This document shows, piece by piece, positions 8,158 to 16,513 of a DNA stretch of 64,000 nt. Within the stretch, counting starts at the first letter, position 1; every line of letters begins with the position of its first letter. This stretch comes from Thiohalophilus thiocyanatoxydans (GTDB taxonomy: Bacteria > Pseudomonadota > Gammaproteobacteria > UBA6429 > Thiohalophilaceae), in the NCBI RefSeq assembly GCF_004366735.1, contig NZ_SOQX01000002.1, positions 496,001 to 560,000 on the forward strand, given 5' to 3'. Made by a program: the position numbers and the translations under genes. The notes beneath the pieces are model-generated. The model saw only the letters and a program-made list of their open reading frames with translations. It searched no databases and was not told the origin of the DNA.

Positions 8158-10403
8158 GTGACACAGTATTCACAAAAGTCGATTATGATTTGGGGTCGTT
8201 GGTAAAATATATCGAACTTGGTGAAATAGGTCTGCCAGATATTCAGAGGCCTTTTGTTTGGAAAAATGCGAAAGTTCGCGATCTTTTTGATTCCATGTAT
8301 CGTGGTTACCCGGTGGGTTATTTATTACTCTGGCGCAATGGGTTGGCTGATGACAAAACAATCGGTACTGATAACAAACAAAAGCCACCACGGTTAGTGA
8401 TTGTCGATGGGCAACAAAGACTCACATCTTTGTATGCTGTAGTAAAAGGTGTTGAAGTTGTTCGTGAGAATTATGATAGTGAGCGAATTAAAATTGCATT
8501 CAATCCAACTGAAGAGCGCTTTGAGGTAGTTGATGCTGCCATTGAACGTGATAAATCTTTTATTCCTGACATTTCACAAATATGGGCTGGTCACACTAAT
8601 ATCTTCAAGGTTGCCACTGAGTATCTAACTGCTCTGAAGGCGACAAAAGAAGTAAGTGATGAAGAGACAGAAAAAATACAAAATTCATTAACGAAATTAC
8701 AAAGTTTGTTGACGTTCCCGTTTACAGCTCTTGAACTCGCAGCAGATATTTCAGAAGAAGATGTTTCAGATGTATTTGTAAGAATTAATAGTAAAGGAAC
8801 GCCGCTTAATCAATCAGACTTTATTCTGACACTTATGTCAGTTTTTTGGGACGAAGGGCGTTCAGAACTTGAAAAGTTTTGTAAGGATGCCCGTAAGCCA
8901 ACAAAGGGAACTGCCTCGCCTTTCAATCACTTTATAGAACCTGATCCAGACCAATTGTTACGAGTTAGTGTTGGTGTGGCATTTAAAAGAGCGCGACTTC
9001 GCTATGTCTATTCTATTCTACGAGGAAAAGACTTAGAGACTGAAAAATTCAGTACAGAACGTCGTATTGAGCAGTTTGAAAATCTTAAGCGCGCCCAGGC
9101 TTGGACACTGGATGTTCAGTTCTGGCATGATTTTTTAGCCTGTATTCGTATGGCAGGTTTCCGTAATGGAAAAATGATTAGCTCGAAAAATAATCTATTG
9201 TTTTCTTACATACTCTATTTAATAGGACGAGTTGAAATCGGTGTTGACCCGTATGTACTACGGAAAGTAATAGCTCAATGGTTTTTTATGTCAGCCGTAA
9301 CTGGACGTTTTACTGGATCGCCGGAGTCAGCTATGGAATTCGATCTGGCCAGATTACGCGATGTAGATAGTCCAGAGGAGTTTGTCAAAAGGCTTCAGCA
9401 TATATGCAATATTACGCTCACAAATGACTACTGGTCAGTTACGTTACCTAACGATTTGGCTACATCGTCACCAAGAAGCCCATCATTGTTTGCTTATAAT
9501 GCCTCCCTTGTATTGTTAGAGGCGCCAGTCCTGTTTTCTGATGCAAAAATTGCAGAGCTTCTTGATCCGTCTTTGCAAGCGCAACGCTCTGCAATTGAGA
9601 GACATCACCTTTTTCCTAAGAATTATCTTGCAAAAATCGGTATAACTAGTACGCGGGAAACGAACCAGATTGCTAATTATGCCTACTTAGAGTGGTCAGA
9701 TAATATAAAAGCGTCTGATGACTCACCCTCTGAATATCTTCCTAAATTAAAAAATAGATTTTCAAAATCGACTCTTGAAGCAATGTATCGATTTCATGCA
9801 TTACCTCCAGAATGGGAAAATATGGAATATAGGGAATTTCTTGAAAAGCGTCGGGAACTAATGGCGCAAATTATTCGCGAGGGCTATGAAAAATTAACGC
9901 AAGGACAAAAGGACGATGAAGGTGTGGATGTATTTGATTTGGCATCCATAATCGATAGTGGAGAATCAGGTTCTATAGAGTTTAAATCTACACTTCGTAT
10001 AAATTTGCATACAGGCGAGTCTGACAAGCGAATGGAAATGGGCGCATTAAAAACGCTGGCGGGATTTCTTAATACATATGGAGGGACATTAATCATCGGT
10101 ATCTCAGATGATGGTGTTCCAGTAGGTATCGAGGCCGATAAATTTCCAAATGAAGACAAAATGAGTTTGCATCTGGTAAATATCGTTAAGTCAAAAATGG
10201 GTCCTCAATCTCTGACTTATATGCATATGCAATTTGATGATCATAATGGGGATCGAGTACTGGTCATAAGGTGTTCAAAATCACCATCTCCTGTGTTCGT
10301 CAAAGACGGTGATGTAGAACGTTTCTTCGTCCGTACTGGGCCATCAACAACTGAGCTGAGTGCTAGTCAAACTCAGGATTATATAAGTAAAAGAATTAAA
10401 TAG
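8154..10403 (+). CDS. DUF262 (GmrSD-like) - HNH - AlbA_2/Schlafen fusion protein
   Basis: I start this at ATG 8154 (ATGA overlap with the hsdR stop) rather than the TTG 12 nt upstream, giving 749 aa. The N-terminus is DUF262: LPDIQRPFVWK (about 27-37) and the VDGQQRLTSL motif (about 84-93), the ParB-like nucleotide-binding core of GmrS-type proteins. An HNH-like motif, IERHHLFPKNYL, lies near residue 480, as in the GmrD/DUF1524 nuclease. The C-terminal 140 residues are an AlbA_2 (Schlafen-type) domain: SGSIEFKSTLR, LAGFLNTYGGTLIIGISDDG, then VFVKDGDVERFFVRTG. It probably adds a nucleotide-dependent nuclease (type IV-like) activity to the operon. Three-domain architecture is inferred by motif only. 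The gene is AT-rich. Confidence 0.85.
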   Translation: MSDTVFTKVDYDLGSLVKYIELGEIGLPDIQRPFVWKNAKVRDLFDSMYRGYPVGYLLLWRNGLADDKTIGTDNKQKPPRLVIVDGQQRLTSLYAVVKGVEVVRENYDSERIKIAFNPTEERFEVVDAAIERDKSFIPDISQIWAGHTNIFKVATEYLTALKATKEVSDEETEKIQNSLTKLQSLLTFPFTALELAADISEEDVSDVFVRINSKGTPLNQSDFILTLMSVFWDEGRSELEKFCKDARKPTKGTASPFNHFIEPDPDQLLRVSVGVAFKRARLRYVYSILRGKDLETEKFSTERRIEQFENLKRAQAWTLDVQFWHDFLACIRMAGFRNGKMISSKNNLLFSYILYLIGRVEIGVDPYVLRKVIAQWFFMSAVTGRFTGSPESAMEFDLARLRDVDSPEEFVKRLQHICNITLTNDYWSVTLPNDLATSSPRSPSLFAYNASLVLLEAPVLFSDAKIAELLDPSLQAQRSAIERHHLFPKNYLAKIGITSTRETNQIANYAYLEWSDNIKASDDSPSEYLPKLKNRFSKSTLEAMYRFHALPPEWENMEYREFLEKRRELMAQIIREGYEKLTQGQKDDEGVDVFDLASIIDSGESGSIEFKSTLRINLHTGESDKRMEMGALKTLAGFLNTYGGTLIIGISDDGVPVGIEADKFPNEDKMSLHLVNIVKSKMGPQSLTYMHMQFDDHNGDRVLVIRCSKSPSPVFVKDGDVERFFVRTGPSTTELSASQTQDYISKRIK

Positions 10404-10613
10404 TAAAAATCAATATGAGCATGAAAAGAGAAATCGGGGGGCGCAGTATACCTATTTTATTGTCGGTCGAAAATGGATGCGGAAATGAGTGTTCTGCCCC
10501 GAAATTAGACAGGTCTTGTATTTGAATTTTAGGAAGTAAAATTTAAGTCCAGACCACATTTCTAAAAAAGCGAATGCCTATCATCCTAGTATGATTTCTC
10601 AGGAAGATAAAAC
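10404..10613. other. Gap after the restriction operon
   Basis: An AT-rich stretch of about 210 bp with no convincing ORF, no clear hairpin and no tRNA. It separates the coupled defence operon from the small membrane-protein genes, and may hold the promoter for 10614-11030. Confidence 0.4.
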
Positions 10614-11030
10614 ATGAATAAAAGAAAACCATCGCAGGATGAAATAAACCAATATAATACGCATCAGTTAGATACTGAGTCACATTTGATAAATTTCTGC
10701 AAATTATTAATTGGTTTGTGTGTTGGTGCATTATCTTTAACATTAGGCGCAATAATCATTAATGGAAATTCATTTTATTCTGGTTGCGTATTATATTTAT
10801 CTTGGGGTTTTATAATATCAACAATAATAACCTTATGTTTATTTATGGCCGTAGTCATAAGCTCTAAGTATATTTATCTTAATAGACTTAAATATTATAT
10901 GTATGACAAAAAAGCGAAGGAGCCTTTGTATCCATTTCAAATAACTAGAAGTATTTTAGCTATTTTAGGTGGAATATCATTCGCTATTGGTTTTACGCTA
11001 ATGGGCTTTGCAGTATTCTCGAGCTTATAA
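10614..11030 (+). CDS. Small multi-pass membrane protein, unknown function
   Basis: This 138-aa protein has a polar N-terminus, then two hydrophobic helices (about 26-50 and 58-84), a basic loop with KKAKEP, and a third helix pair near 108-136. I do not recognise a family. It is very AT-rich and lies just downstream of the defence operon, so it may be part of the same acquired island. Small membrane proteins next to nuclease or TIR genes are often effectors, but nothing in this sequence proves that. Confidence 0.6.
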   Translation: MNKRKPSQDEINQYNTHQLDTESHLINFCKLLIGLCVGALSLTLGAIIINGNSFYSGCVLYLSWGFIISTIITLCLFMAVVISSKYIYLNRLKYYMYDKKAKEPLYPFQITRSILAILGGISFAIGFTLMGFAVFSSL

Positions 11031-11107
11031 CTGAATGAAAATGATTTAGATCGATGCGATGAAAGAATTTCTTTTTTTATTGTATATAATTATGATGAAT
11101 TACGTGG

Positions 11108-11470
11108 GTGCAGAAATTGGGGAATCCTGAGCTATTATTTATGCTGTTGATTTTTATAGTAGTTCTATTTGTCGGGCAGCATTATACAGATAAAATATGG
11201 TGCTTCATAAAAAGATTATGCAGTACTCACGAGGAAAGCATCAGAAAGGCCAGTAGTTATTTCGAACGCTTGGTTTTGATTAGTTCAGGGTTTATGTTCA
11301 TATCATTCATACTTGCAGCTATAACTGAGAAAGATATATTTATGCGCTTGGCCATGTATGGCTTGGTTGGTGCACTAATAACCTTTTATATCTATTATAT
11401 ATTTAGCAGTCCGTTAGAATCGTATAGAAAAGAAGCGCAAGAGAGAGCCTATCCTGAGAAAAAAGAATGA
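11108..11470 (+). CDS. Small membrane protein, unknown function
   Basis: This 120-aa ORF begins at GTG 11108. It has hydrophobic segments at about 8-26, 53-70 and 76-96, and a charged C-terminus (ESYRKEAQERAYPEKKE). I do not recognise it. It is AT-rich like its upstream neighbour, on the same strand, 77 nt away. The start is uncertain because no strong ribosome-binding site is visible. Confidence 0.5.
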   Translation: MQKLGNPELLFMLLIFIVVLFVGQHYTDKIWCFIKRLCSTHEESIRKASSYFERLVLISSGFMFISFILAAITEKDIFMRLAMYGLVGALITFYIYYIFSSPLESYRKEAQERAYPEKKE

Positions 11471-11597
11471 ACAAGTCTGGCAGTCAGAGCTGAACTGGCT
11501 CGGACCAGTACAATTTATTGAAATAAATAACAAAAACCTCAAAATTCAGGCTCAAACAGGCCTTAAAAGCTCCTTTTCAGGGATGAAAAGAAAAAGA

Positions 11598-11632
11598 TAG
11601 TTGGCAGTTGGCAGATAACAGTCGACAGAGAA
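11598..11632 (+). repeat. Heptamer-period array (gttggca type)
   Basis: The sequence agttggcagttggcagataa followed by cagtcgacag has a clear 7-bp period. The flanking 'aaaaagatag' start is shared with the arrays at 14081 and 20505. Confidence 0.75.
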
Positions 11633-11682
11633 GAATCAAAGTTAGAGTTATTCGTGGCGCAGAACGGGAGCGATCCAAATAA

Positions 11683-12060
11683 ATGGAAAACGAGAATCCT
11701 ATTAACTATATACGCCTGTTCTGGGCTGTATTTGGCGGAATCTTTTTGGCTATTTTCTTGAATCTTTTAGCGGTAAAAGCTTATTTGACTTATGAAGCGA
11801 ATATGGCAATTGCTGCTATGGAAGAGATGACGAAAAAACAAGCTGTTGAGTCCAAAAAACGACAAGCTGAGAGACAAAGTCAGTTAGAGGCACAACGTCG
11901 TGAAACCGAAAGACGGCAACGTCAGGCAAAAATTGAAGCCGAGCGACAACGAAGTATTGCCCGGACTCAGAATGAAGTCTGCAGCTTTTGGAGGCAGGAA
12001 TACGCCAGTAACAGTAGTGAGTACAACCGCCTCATGAAAGAGAAAGCATGTCAGAAATGA
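11683..12060 (+). CDS. Membrane-anchored coiled-coil protein, unknown function
   Basis: This 125-aa protein has one N-terminal transmembrane helix (about 10-34: LFWAVFGGIFLAIFLNLLAV) followed by a long, highly charged helix rich in E, K, R and Q (about 45-100), which is a probable coiled coil. It ends with two cysteines (NEVCSFWRQEY and KEKACQK). I recognise no family. It stands alone between two heptamer arrays. Confidence 0.55.
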   Translation: MENENPINYIRLFWAVFGGIFLAIFLNLLAVKAYLTYEANMAIAAMEEMTKKQAVESKKRQAERQSQLEAQRRETERRQRQAKIEAERQRSIARTQNEVCSFWRQEYASNSSEYNRLMKEKACQK

Positions 12061-12073
12061 TTATAAATAGTTT

Positions 12074-12101
12074 TCAGTTGGCAGATGGCAGTCGGCAGAA
12101 A
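12074..12101 (+). repeat. Heptamer-period array (ggcagat/ggcagtc type)
   Basis: Four heptads can be read as tcagttg, gcagatg, gcagtcg, gcagaaa. The array begins 13 nt after the stop of the coiled-coil gene. The rest of the gap up to 12339 holds no gene that I can support. Confidence 0.75.
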
Positions 12102-12339
12102 AGGGCCTGATCAACCTGCTTGTGATACAAAACCACATCCTGTGCAAAAACCCCGCCGCCATCAGAAAGAAATCTTGCCTAAATTTGTTAGAGAATACCA
12201 ACAACCTTCACGGCACCATTGTTTCTGATATTTGCGTCGCTTGTTGTCAGACACGGTTTCCTTTTGAACCCCTGCGTTGATGTACGGTCTTATTCACAAC
12301 GCCTGTGTATGCATGGCATAGTGACGATCAGTTTAAACA

Positions 12340-14073
12340 GTGTCTAATTACCCTATGAAAAATCAAGTATTGAAGCAATCTACCCCCAGTGTCGCGACGC
12401 TGGAAGAGCTCGCTGAACTCGCCGACTATTCCTTCATGGATACGCTCAATCGCGATCCTGAGGCGAATGAAAAGGGCGCGGATCACGCCCCGCGTCAGGT
12501 CTTCTCGGGCCATTATGTCCCGGTTAAACCCACGCCAATCGAAAACCCCGAGTATGTCGCGCACAGTTGGGACTTTTTCCAGGAACTGGGTTTGGCGGAC
12601 AGCCTGGCCGAGTCCGCCGATTTCATGCGGGTGTTCAGCGGGGACCTCTCAACGGTTCCGGCACCGATGCGCCCGGTGGGCTGGGCCACGGGGTATGCCC
12701 TTTCTATCTTCGGTACCGAGTACACCGCACAGTGCCCGTTTCGGACCGGTAATGGCTATGGGGATGGCCGTGCCATGTCGGTGCTGGAAGCGGTCATGCC
12801 TGATCGGAACGGGGGCCGGCGCTGGGAGATGCAGCTCAAAGGGGGCGGTCGCACGCCATACTGCCGCGGCGCGGACGGTCGCGCGGTGTTGCGCTCGAGT
12901 GTTCGGGAGTTCCTGGCACAGGAGCACATGCACGCCCTGGGGGTGCCGACATCCCGGTCGTTGAGCCTGTATGTGTCGAAAACGGAGCAGGTGCAGCGAC
13001 CCTGGTATTCGGAAGGCTCACGCTCACACGAGCCCGACAGCATGGTCTCTGAAGCGGTGGCGATCTCGACGCGCGTTGCCCCGTCATTCATTCGGGTGGG
13101 CCAGCTCGAGCTGTTTGGTCGCCGGGCGCGCAAGCAGGAACACCCCGAGGCGCTGGCGGAACTGGAGCAGCTGGTGTTGCACCTGATCGACCGGGAGTAC
13201 CCGGAGGTCATCGACCCGGATCGGAGTACCAGTGAGAAAGTGGTATTGCTCGCGCGGGAATTTCGCCGCCGCCTGACCGCACTGGTGGCCAACTGGATCC
13301 GGGTCGGGTATTGCCAGGGCAATTTCAACAGCGACAACTGCGCGGCCGGTGGCTTTACCCTGGATTACGGTCCCTTCGGCTTCATGGAAGTGTTTGATCC
13401 TTACTACCAGCCCTGGACGGGCGGCGGGGAGCACTTCGCGTTCTGGAATCAACCCGTGGCCGCGGAACGCAACTTCGAGAGTTTTTGTACGGCGTTGAGG
13501 CCGTTACTGGAATCGGATCACAAGGCAGTACAAGAGCTTGACGAGATTCGCAACGGCTTTGCCAATGTGATGCAGGAAGAACTGCAAACGATGTTTGCGA
13601 CCAAGCTGGGCATGGGGTCGCTGGACGTCGACCTGTTCAATGAGCTCGCTAACCTCATGCTGCAAACCTCGGTCGATTACACCCTCTTTTTCCGCGAGCT
13701 CTCGTCGATACCGGATGAGATTGGCCCGCTTAAAAAGAGCTTCTACAACCAGTTGAATGACGAGCTGGAAACGCGTTGGGCCGAGTGGCTGAGCAAATGG
13801 ACATCGCGGGTGACCGAGACGCCGCGCACGCTGGAAGAGATTTCAGCCCAGATGAAACGCGTGAATCCAAAATACAGTCTGCGAGAATGGTTCCTTGCCC
13901 CGGCTTATCAGCAAGCGGCCCGGGGGGATTACGCGCTGATCAGAGAACTTCAAGCCGTGATGACCCAACCTTACGCCGAGCAGTCGCCAGAGGTGGAAGC
14001 GAAATACTATCTCCTGAAGCCCCCTGAGTTCAGTGAGCTCGGTGGGGTGTCGCATATGAGTTGTTCGTCATAA
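12340..14073 (+). CDS. selO: SelO family protein adenylyltransferase (pseudokinase)
   Basis: The protein is 577 aa from GTG 12340 (or 572 from ATG 12355; neither has a strong Shine-Dalgarno sequence). It shows the SelO/YdiU signatures: [64 protein letters not shown] followed by [16 protein letters not shown], and the C-terminal SCSS where eukaryotes carry selenocysteine. SelO transfers AMP to Ser, Thr or Tyr of target proteins and has a role in redox stress. Length is slightly above the usual 480-520 because of the N-terminal extension. The gene is GC-rich, unlike the preceding island, so the island boundary lies just upstream. Confidence 0.9.
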   Translation: MSNYPMKNQVLKQSTPSVATLEELAELADYSFMDTLNRDPEANEKGADHAPRQVFSGHYVPVKPTPIENPEYVAHSWDFFQELGLADSLAESADFMRVFSGDLSTVPAPMRPVGWATGYALSIFGTEYTAQCPFRTGNGYGDGRAMSVLEAVMPDRNGGRRWEMQLKGGGRTPYCRGADGRAVLRSSVREFLAQEHMHALGVPTSRSLSLYVSKTEQVQRPWYSEGSRSHEPDSMVSEAVAISTRVAPSFIRVGQLELFGRRARKQEHPEALAELEQLVLHLIDREYPEVIDPDRSTSEKVVLLAREFRRRLTALVANWIRVGYCQGNFNSDNCAAGGFTLDYGPFGFMEVFDPYYQPWTGGGEHFAFWNQPVAAERNFESFCTALRPLLESDHKAVQELDEIRNGFANVMQEELQTMFATKLGMGSLDVDLFNELANLMLQTSVDYTLFFRELSSIPDEIGPLKKSFYNQLNDELETRWAEWLSKWTSRVTETPRTLEEISAQMKRVNPKYSLREWFLAPAYQQAARGDYALIRELQAVMTQPYAEQSPEVEAKYYLLKPPEFSELGGVSHMSCSS

Positions 14074-14084
14074 GAAAAGATAGT

Positions 14085-14128
14085 TTGCAGTTGGCAGTTG
14101 GCAGATGGCAGGTACTGAGTACTTAGTA
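14085..14128 (+). repeat. Heptamer-period array that changes word (ggcagtt to acttagt)
   Basis: It reads as tgcagtt, ggcagtt, ggcagat, ggcaggt, actgagt, acttagt, aggaggc. The 7-bp phase is kept across two unrelated words. The 'aaaagatag' leader begins 2 nt after the selO stop. Confidence 0.75.
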
Positions 14129-14203
14129 GGAGGCGATTCCATCGGCGACCGGGTTGCCTCTATTCCGTCGCGCATGGAATGCCCTCCTACGGCCCTTCGG
14201 GCA

Positions 14204-14238
14204 GGGACGAGGGACGAGTGACGAGGGACGAGGAGAGA
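14204..14238 (+). repeat. Heptamer-period array (gggacga type)
   Basis: The heptads are gggacga, gggacga, gtgacga, gggacga, ggagaga, followed directly by tagttgg. It recurs almost identically at 14403-14465. Confidence 0.75.
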
Positions 14239-14248
14239 TAGTTGGCAG

Positions 14249-14329
14249 AGGTAGGCCGGATCAAGCAACGCGGATCTGGCACTCTACGGGATCAAGGACC
14301 TCGCGAGAGTAGGGTGCAAGACCAGGGAA
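14249..14329 (+). repeat. 80-bp dispersed element, copy 1
   Basis: It starts ggtaggccggatcaagcaac and includes ggcactctacgggatcaagg and a closing gagagtag. A near-identical copy lies at 20545-20623, and a shorter relative of its first 30 bp at about 44543-44573. Both long copies follow directly on a heptamer array, making a composite unit. Confidence 0.8.
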
Positions 14330-14402
14330 GTTGTAGGAGGCGATTCTATCGGCGACCGGTGTGCCTCTTTTCCTGTCGCGCTACAGGTACCCTGCGGGTA
14401 CG

Positions 14403-14465
14403 GGGACGAGGGGCGAGTTACGAGGGACGAGGAGAGATAGTTGGCAGATAGCAGTCTGTAGAGAA
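14403..14465 (+). repeat. Long heptamer-period array (gggacga to tagttgg to cagatag)
   Basis: Nine heptads in one phase: gggacga, ggggcga, gttacga, gggacga, ggagaga, tagttgg, cagatag, cagtctg, tagagaa. It is a good example of a constant 7-bp period with a changing word. Confidence 0.75.
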
Positions 14466-14777
14466 GAATAAACCAAACCCTTTTGAGACAAACTGTCACC
14501 ATATATTGATATCTGGAGACAGTTTGTCTGGCTCGTTATGACCGATTCTGCTCGTACATCCTCTACCGCCGTCGCCCCCATGGCGGTCAATGCGCCTTGC
14601 GTCAGGCGCTGAGTCTGGGGATCAATCGCTACCAGTTCTACGCCGGTGAGCAGGGGGACGGGACCCACGCGCTTATGGTTGGTCCCAGATCGCCTGGCAA
14701 TTCTCCTCATATTCAGTACGCCATTCTATAGCCCTATAAAAACAATAAGTTAGGGATTCTTTCGCCTTTCCGGGGAT

Positions 14778-14824
14778 AATAATTTACAGATACTTGCAAA
14801 ATATGGAAGTTACTGTAAATTATT
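14778..14824 (+). promoter_or_regulatory. Inverted-repeat operator of the abiE locus
   Basis: Two perfect 12-bp arms, aataatttacag (14778-14789) and ctgtaaattatt (14813-14824), are separated by 23 bp and end 3 nt before the abiEi ATG. AbiEi antitoxins are known to bind inverted repeats in their own promoter and repress it. This is the obvious candidate site here. Confidence 0.75.
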
Positions 14825-14827
14825 CAT

Positions 14828-15478
14828 ATGGTTCCCCTCACAGAAAAGATTATCCAATCCGGTCTGGCTGACCGGCCATTATCCATCCGCCAGGTCGAGC
14901 GCCTGTTAGGCGGCAGTGATGCTCGTCGCTATGGTCAGGTGAATCGTGCCCTCAAGGAAGGGGAGTTAATCAAGGCTCGCCGCGGGCTCTATGTTCTGAA
15001 TCCGATTTACCGAAAACATTCTTTGCATCCTTTTGTCCTGGCCCAGCAAATGCTGCCCGGCAGTTATATTTCTGCCGAATCGGCATTGGGGTTTCATGGC
15101 TGGATTCCGGAGTCGGTGCACACCGTGCTGAGCATGACTCATGGCGGAAAATCCGTGACTTACGAGAATGTGCAATTGGGAAGATTCGAGTTCCGACGTA
15201 TGACGGTGAAAAGCGGTTATTTTCTGCAGTCGGTGGCCCGGCACGAGCTGCACCATCAGGTCGCGTTAATTGCCGAACCGCTACGGGCCTTGATGGACCT
15301 GGTCTATTTGCGCAAATTCGAGTGGCAGGGGCTCGATTTTTTAACCAGTGGACTGCGGATCGATGAACCACAGCTACGTACCGTGACCTGTCTGGATATT
15401 TCGCGATTGATGGATGTATACAAAGGCAAGCGGGAACAGGCCTTCCTTACGGAACTGAAAAGGGCGCTGGGATTATGA
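14828..15478 (+). CDS. abiEi: AbiEi-type antitoxin / transcriptional repressor
   Basis: This 216-aa protein has an N-terminal winged helix (LSIRQVERLLGGSDARRYGQ, then VNRALKEGELIKARRGLYVL) followed by the AbiEi C-terminal domain (PGSYISAESALGFHGWIPES, FEFRRMTVKSGYF). AbiEi represses its own operon and neutralises AbiEii without direct binding (type IV toxin-antitoxin). The stop overlaps the start of abiEii (ATGA at 15475-15478), and a 12-bp inverted repeat sits at its promoter. The whole pair is intact. Confidence 0.88.
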   Translation: MVPLTEKIIQSGLADRPLSIRQVERLLGGSDARRYGQVNRALKEGELIKARRGLYVLNPIYRKHSLHPFVLAQQMLPGSYISAESALGFHGWIPESVHTVLSMTHGGKSVTYENVQLGRFEFRRMTVKSGYFLQSVARHELHHQVALIAEPLRALMDLVYLRKFEWQGLDFLTSGLRIDEPQLRTVTCLDISRLMDVYKGKREQAFLTELKRALGL

Positions 15479-16326
15479 TTGAATTGATTCAAAAACGTTT
15501 GGAAACCTATAACCCGGGTAGTCCTCTTGAAGAGGAGAATGCGCTTAAGGAAATTGTTCAGGAAATTTTGTTATTCGCATTATGGCGGGAAGGTTTTTTT
15601 GACGTCGCCGCGTTCCAGGGTGGGACCAGTCTGAGAATTCTGCATGGCCTACCGCGCTTTTCGGAAGACATCGACTTTATCCTGCTGGAGCCCGATCCTA
15701 CCTTTACCTGGCAGCCTTACCTGAACAATCTTGCCGAGACATGCAAAGAGTTCGGCATCGAGCCGGAAGTGCTGGATAAAAACCGCATGGACCAGAACGT
15801 GAAGGCGGCGTTGATTAAGGATAGCTCCATTGCCAACCAGCTGAACCTGAGTTTTGTCAATCACAGCGAAAAGAAATTAAAAATTAAACTGGAAATTGAC
15901 TGCAATCCACCGGCCGGCTCTGATTTTGATTACACCTACCTGGATTTCCCGGTTGACTATGAAGTATGCCATCAAGATCCAGGTAGTAACTTTGCACTGA
16001 AGATTCATGCTTTATTATGCAGGGATTACCTGAAGGGGCGGGATTGGTATGATTTTAACTGGTATATCGCTCAGGGGATTATCCCGAATCTCATTTTGCT
16101 TAAAAATGCTTTGTACCAATATGGCCCCCACAAAGATCAAGAACTGAACGTAAATCAGGAATGGCTTATCAGCAAGTTGAGAGACAAGATTGCCTCGATT
16201 AATTGGCAAGATGCTGCTGACGATGTCGAACGGTTTCTAAAGCCGGTTGAGCAGAAAAGTCTGAGTCTTTGGGGTGAGAGATTTTATGAAAATAAATTAA
16301 ACGCATTAGAGTCGATGTTGATGTAA
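15475..16326 (+). CDS. abiEii: AbiEii/AbiGii nucleotidyltransferase toxin
   Basis: This 283-aa protein carries the nucleotidyltransferase signature FQGGTSLRILHGLPRFSEDI followed by DFILLEP, that is GG-T-x(7-13)-DxD with the acidic pair near residues 62-64, and a downstream ALKIHALLCRDYLKGRDWYD motif typical of AbiEii. The toxin transfers nucleotides (to tRNA ends in studied relatives) and causes abortive infection or growth arrest. It is translationally coupled to abiEi. The gap that follows (16327-16513) shows nothing I can name. Confidence 0.9.
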   Translation: MIELIQKRLETYNPGSPLEEENALKEIVQEILLFALWREGFFDVAAFQGGTSLRILHGLPRFSEDIDFILLEPDPTFTWQPYLNNLAETCKEFGIEPEVLDKNRMDQNVKAALIKDSSIANQLNLSFVNHSEKKLKIKLEIDCNPPAGSDFDYTYLDFPVDYEVCHQDPGSNFALKIHALLCRDYLKGRDWYDFNWYIAQGIIPNLILLKNALYQYGPHKDQELNVNQEWLISKLRDKIASINWQDAADDVERFLKPVEQKSLSLWGERFYENKLNALESMLM

Positions 16327-16513
16327 ATAAAGCTAAATGCCGCCATAGACCAGTTGGTTTTTGCTTGCTTCGCAAAAATTATGAGGTCTGTTCCATTCAA
16401 TACAATACCCCTTTATTCTTGATCGAAATTGCCCGGCAACGATGGCACGACCCTGACTGAAATTGGTATCATACCGTCCTTTGATTACCCCAATTATCCC
16501 CCGATAACCCCCG

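Larger units (their letters stand above)
14074..14827. other. Repeat-rich intergenic region between selO and abiEi
   Basis: About 750 bp without a credible gene. It holds heptamer arrays (14085, 14204, 14403), two REP-like palindromes of the 'taggaggcgatt...gcctc' type (about 14127-14195 and 14331-14400), one copy of an 80-bp element (14249-14329) and the AbiE operator near its end. A stretch at about 14515-14710 is open on the minus strand and contains readable segments such as GVELVAIDPQTQRLTQGA, possibly a relic of a coding region. I could not assign it. Confidence 0.6.

Noticed and set aside
14200-14470. Repeated short words looked at first like a CRISPR array
   Set aside because: The period is 7 bp with no spacers of unique sequence and no cas genes nearby.
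14381-14710. 109-codon minus-strand ORF in the selO-abiEi gap
   Set aside because: It spans heptamer arrays and repeat sequence; only a middle part looks protein-like, so it may be a relic, not a gene.
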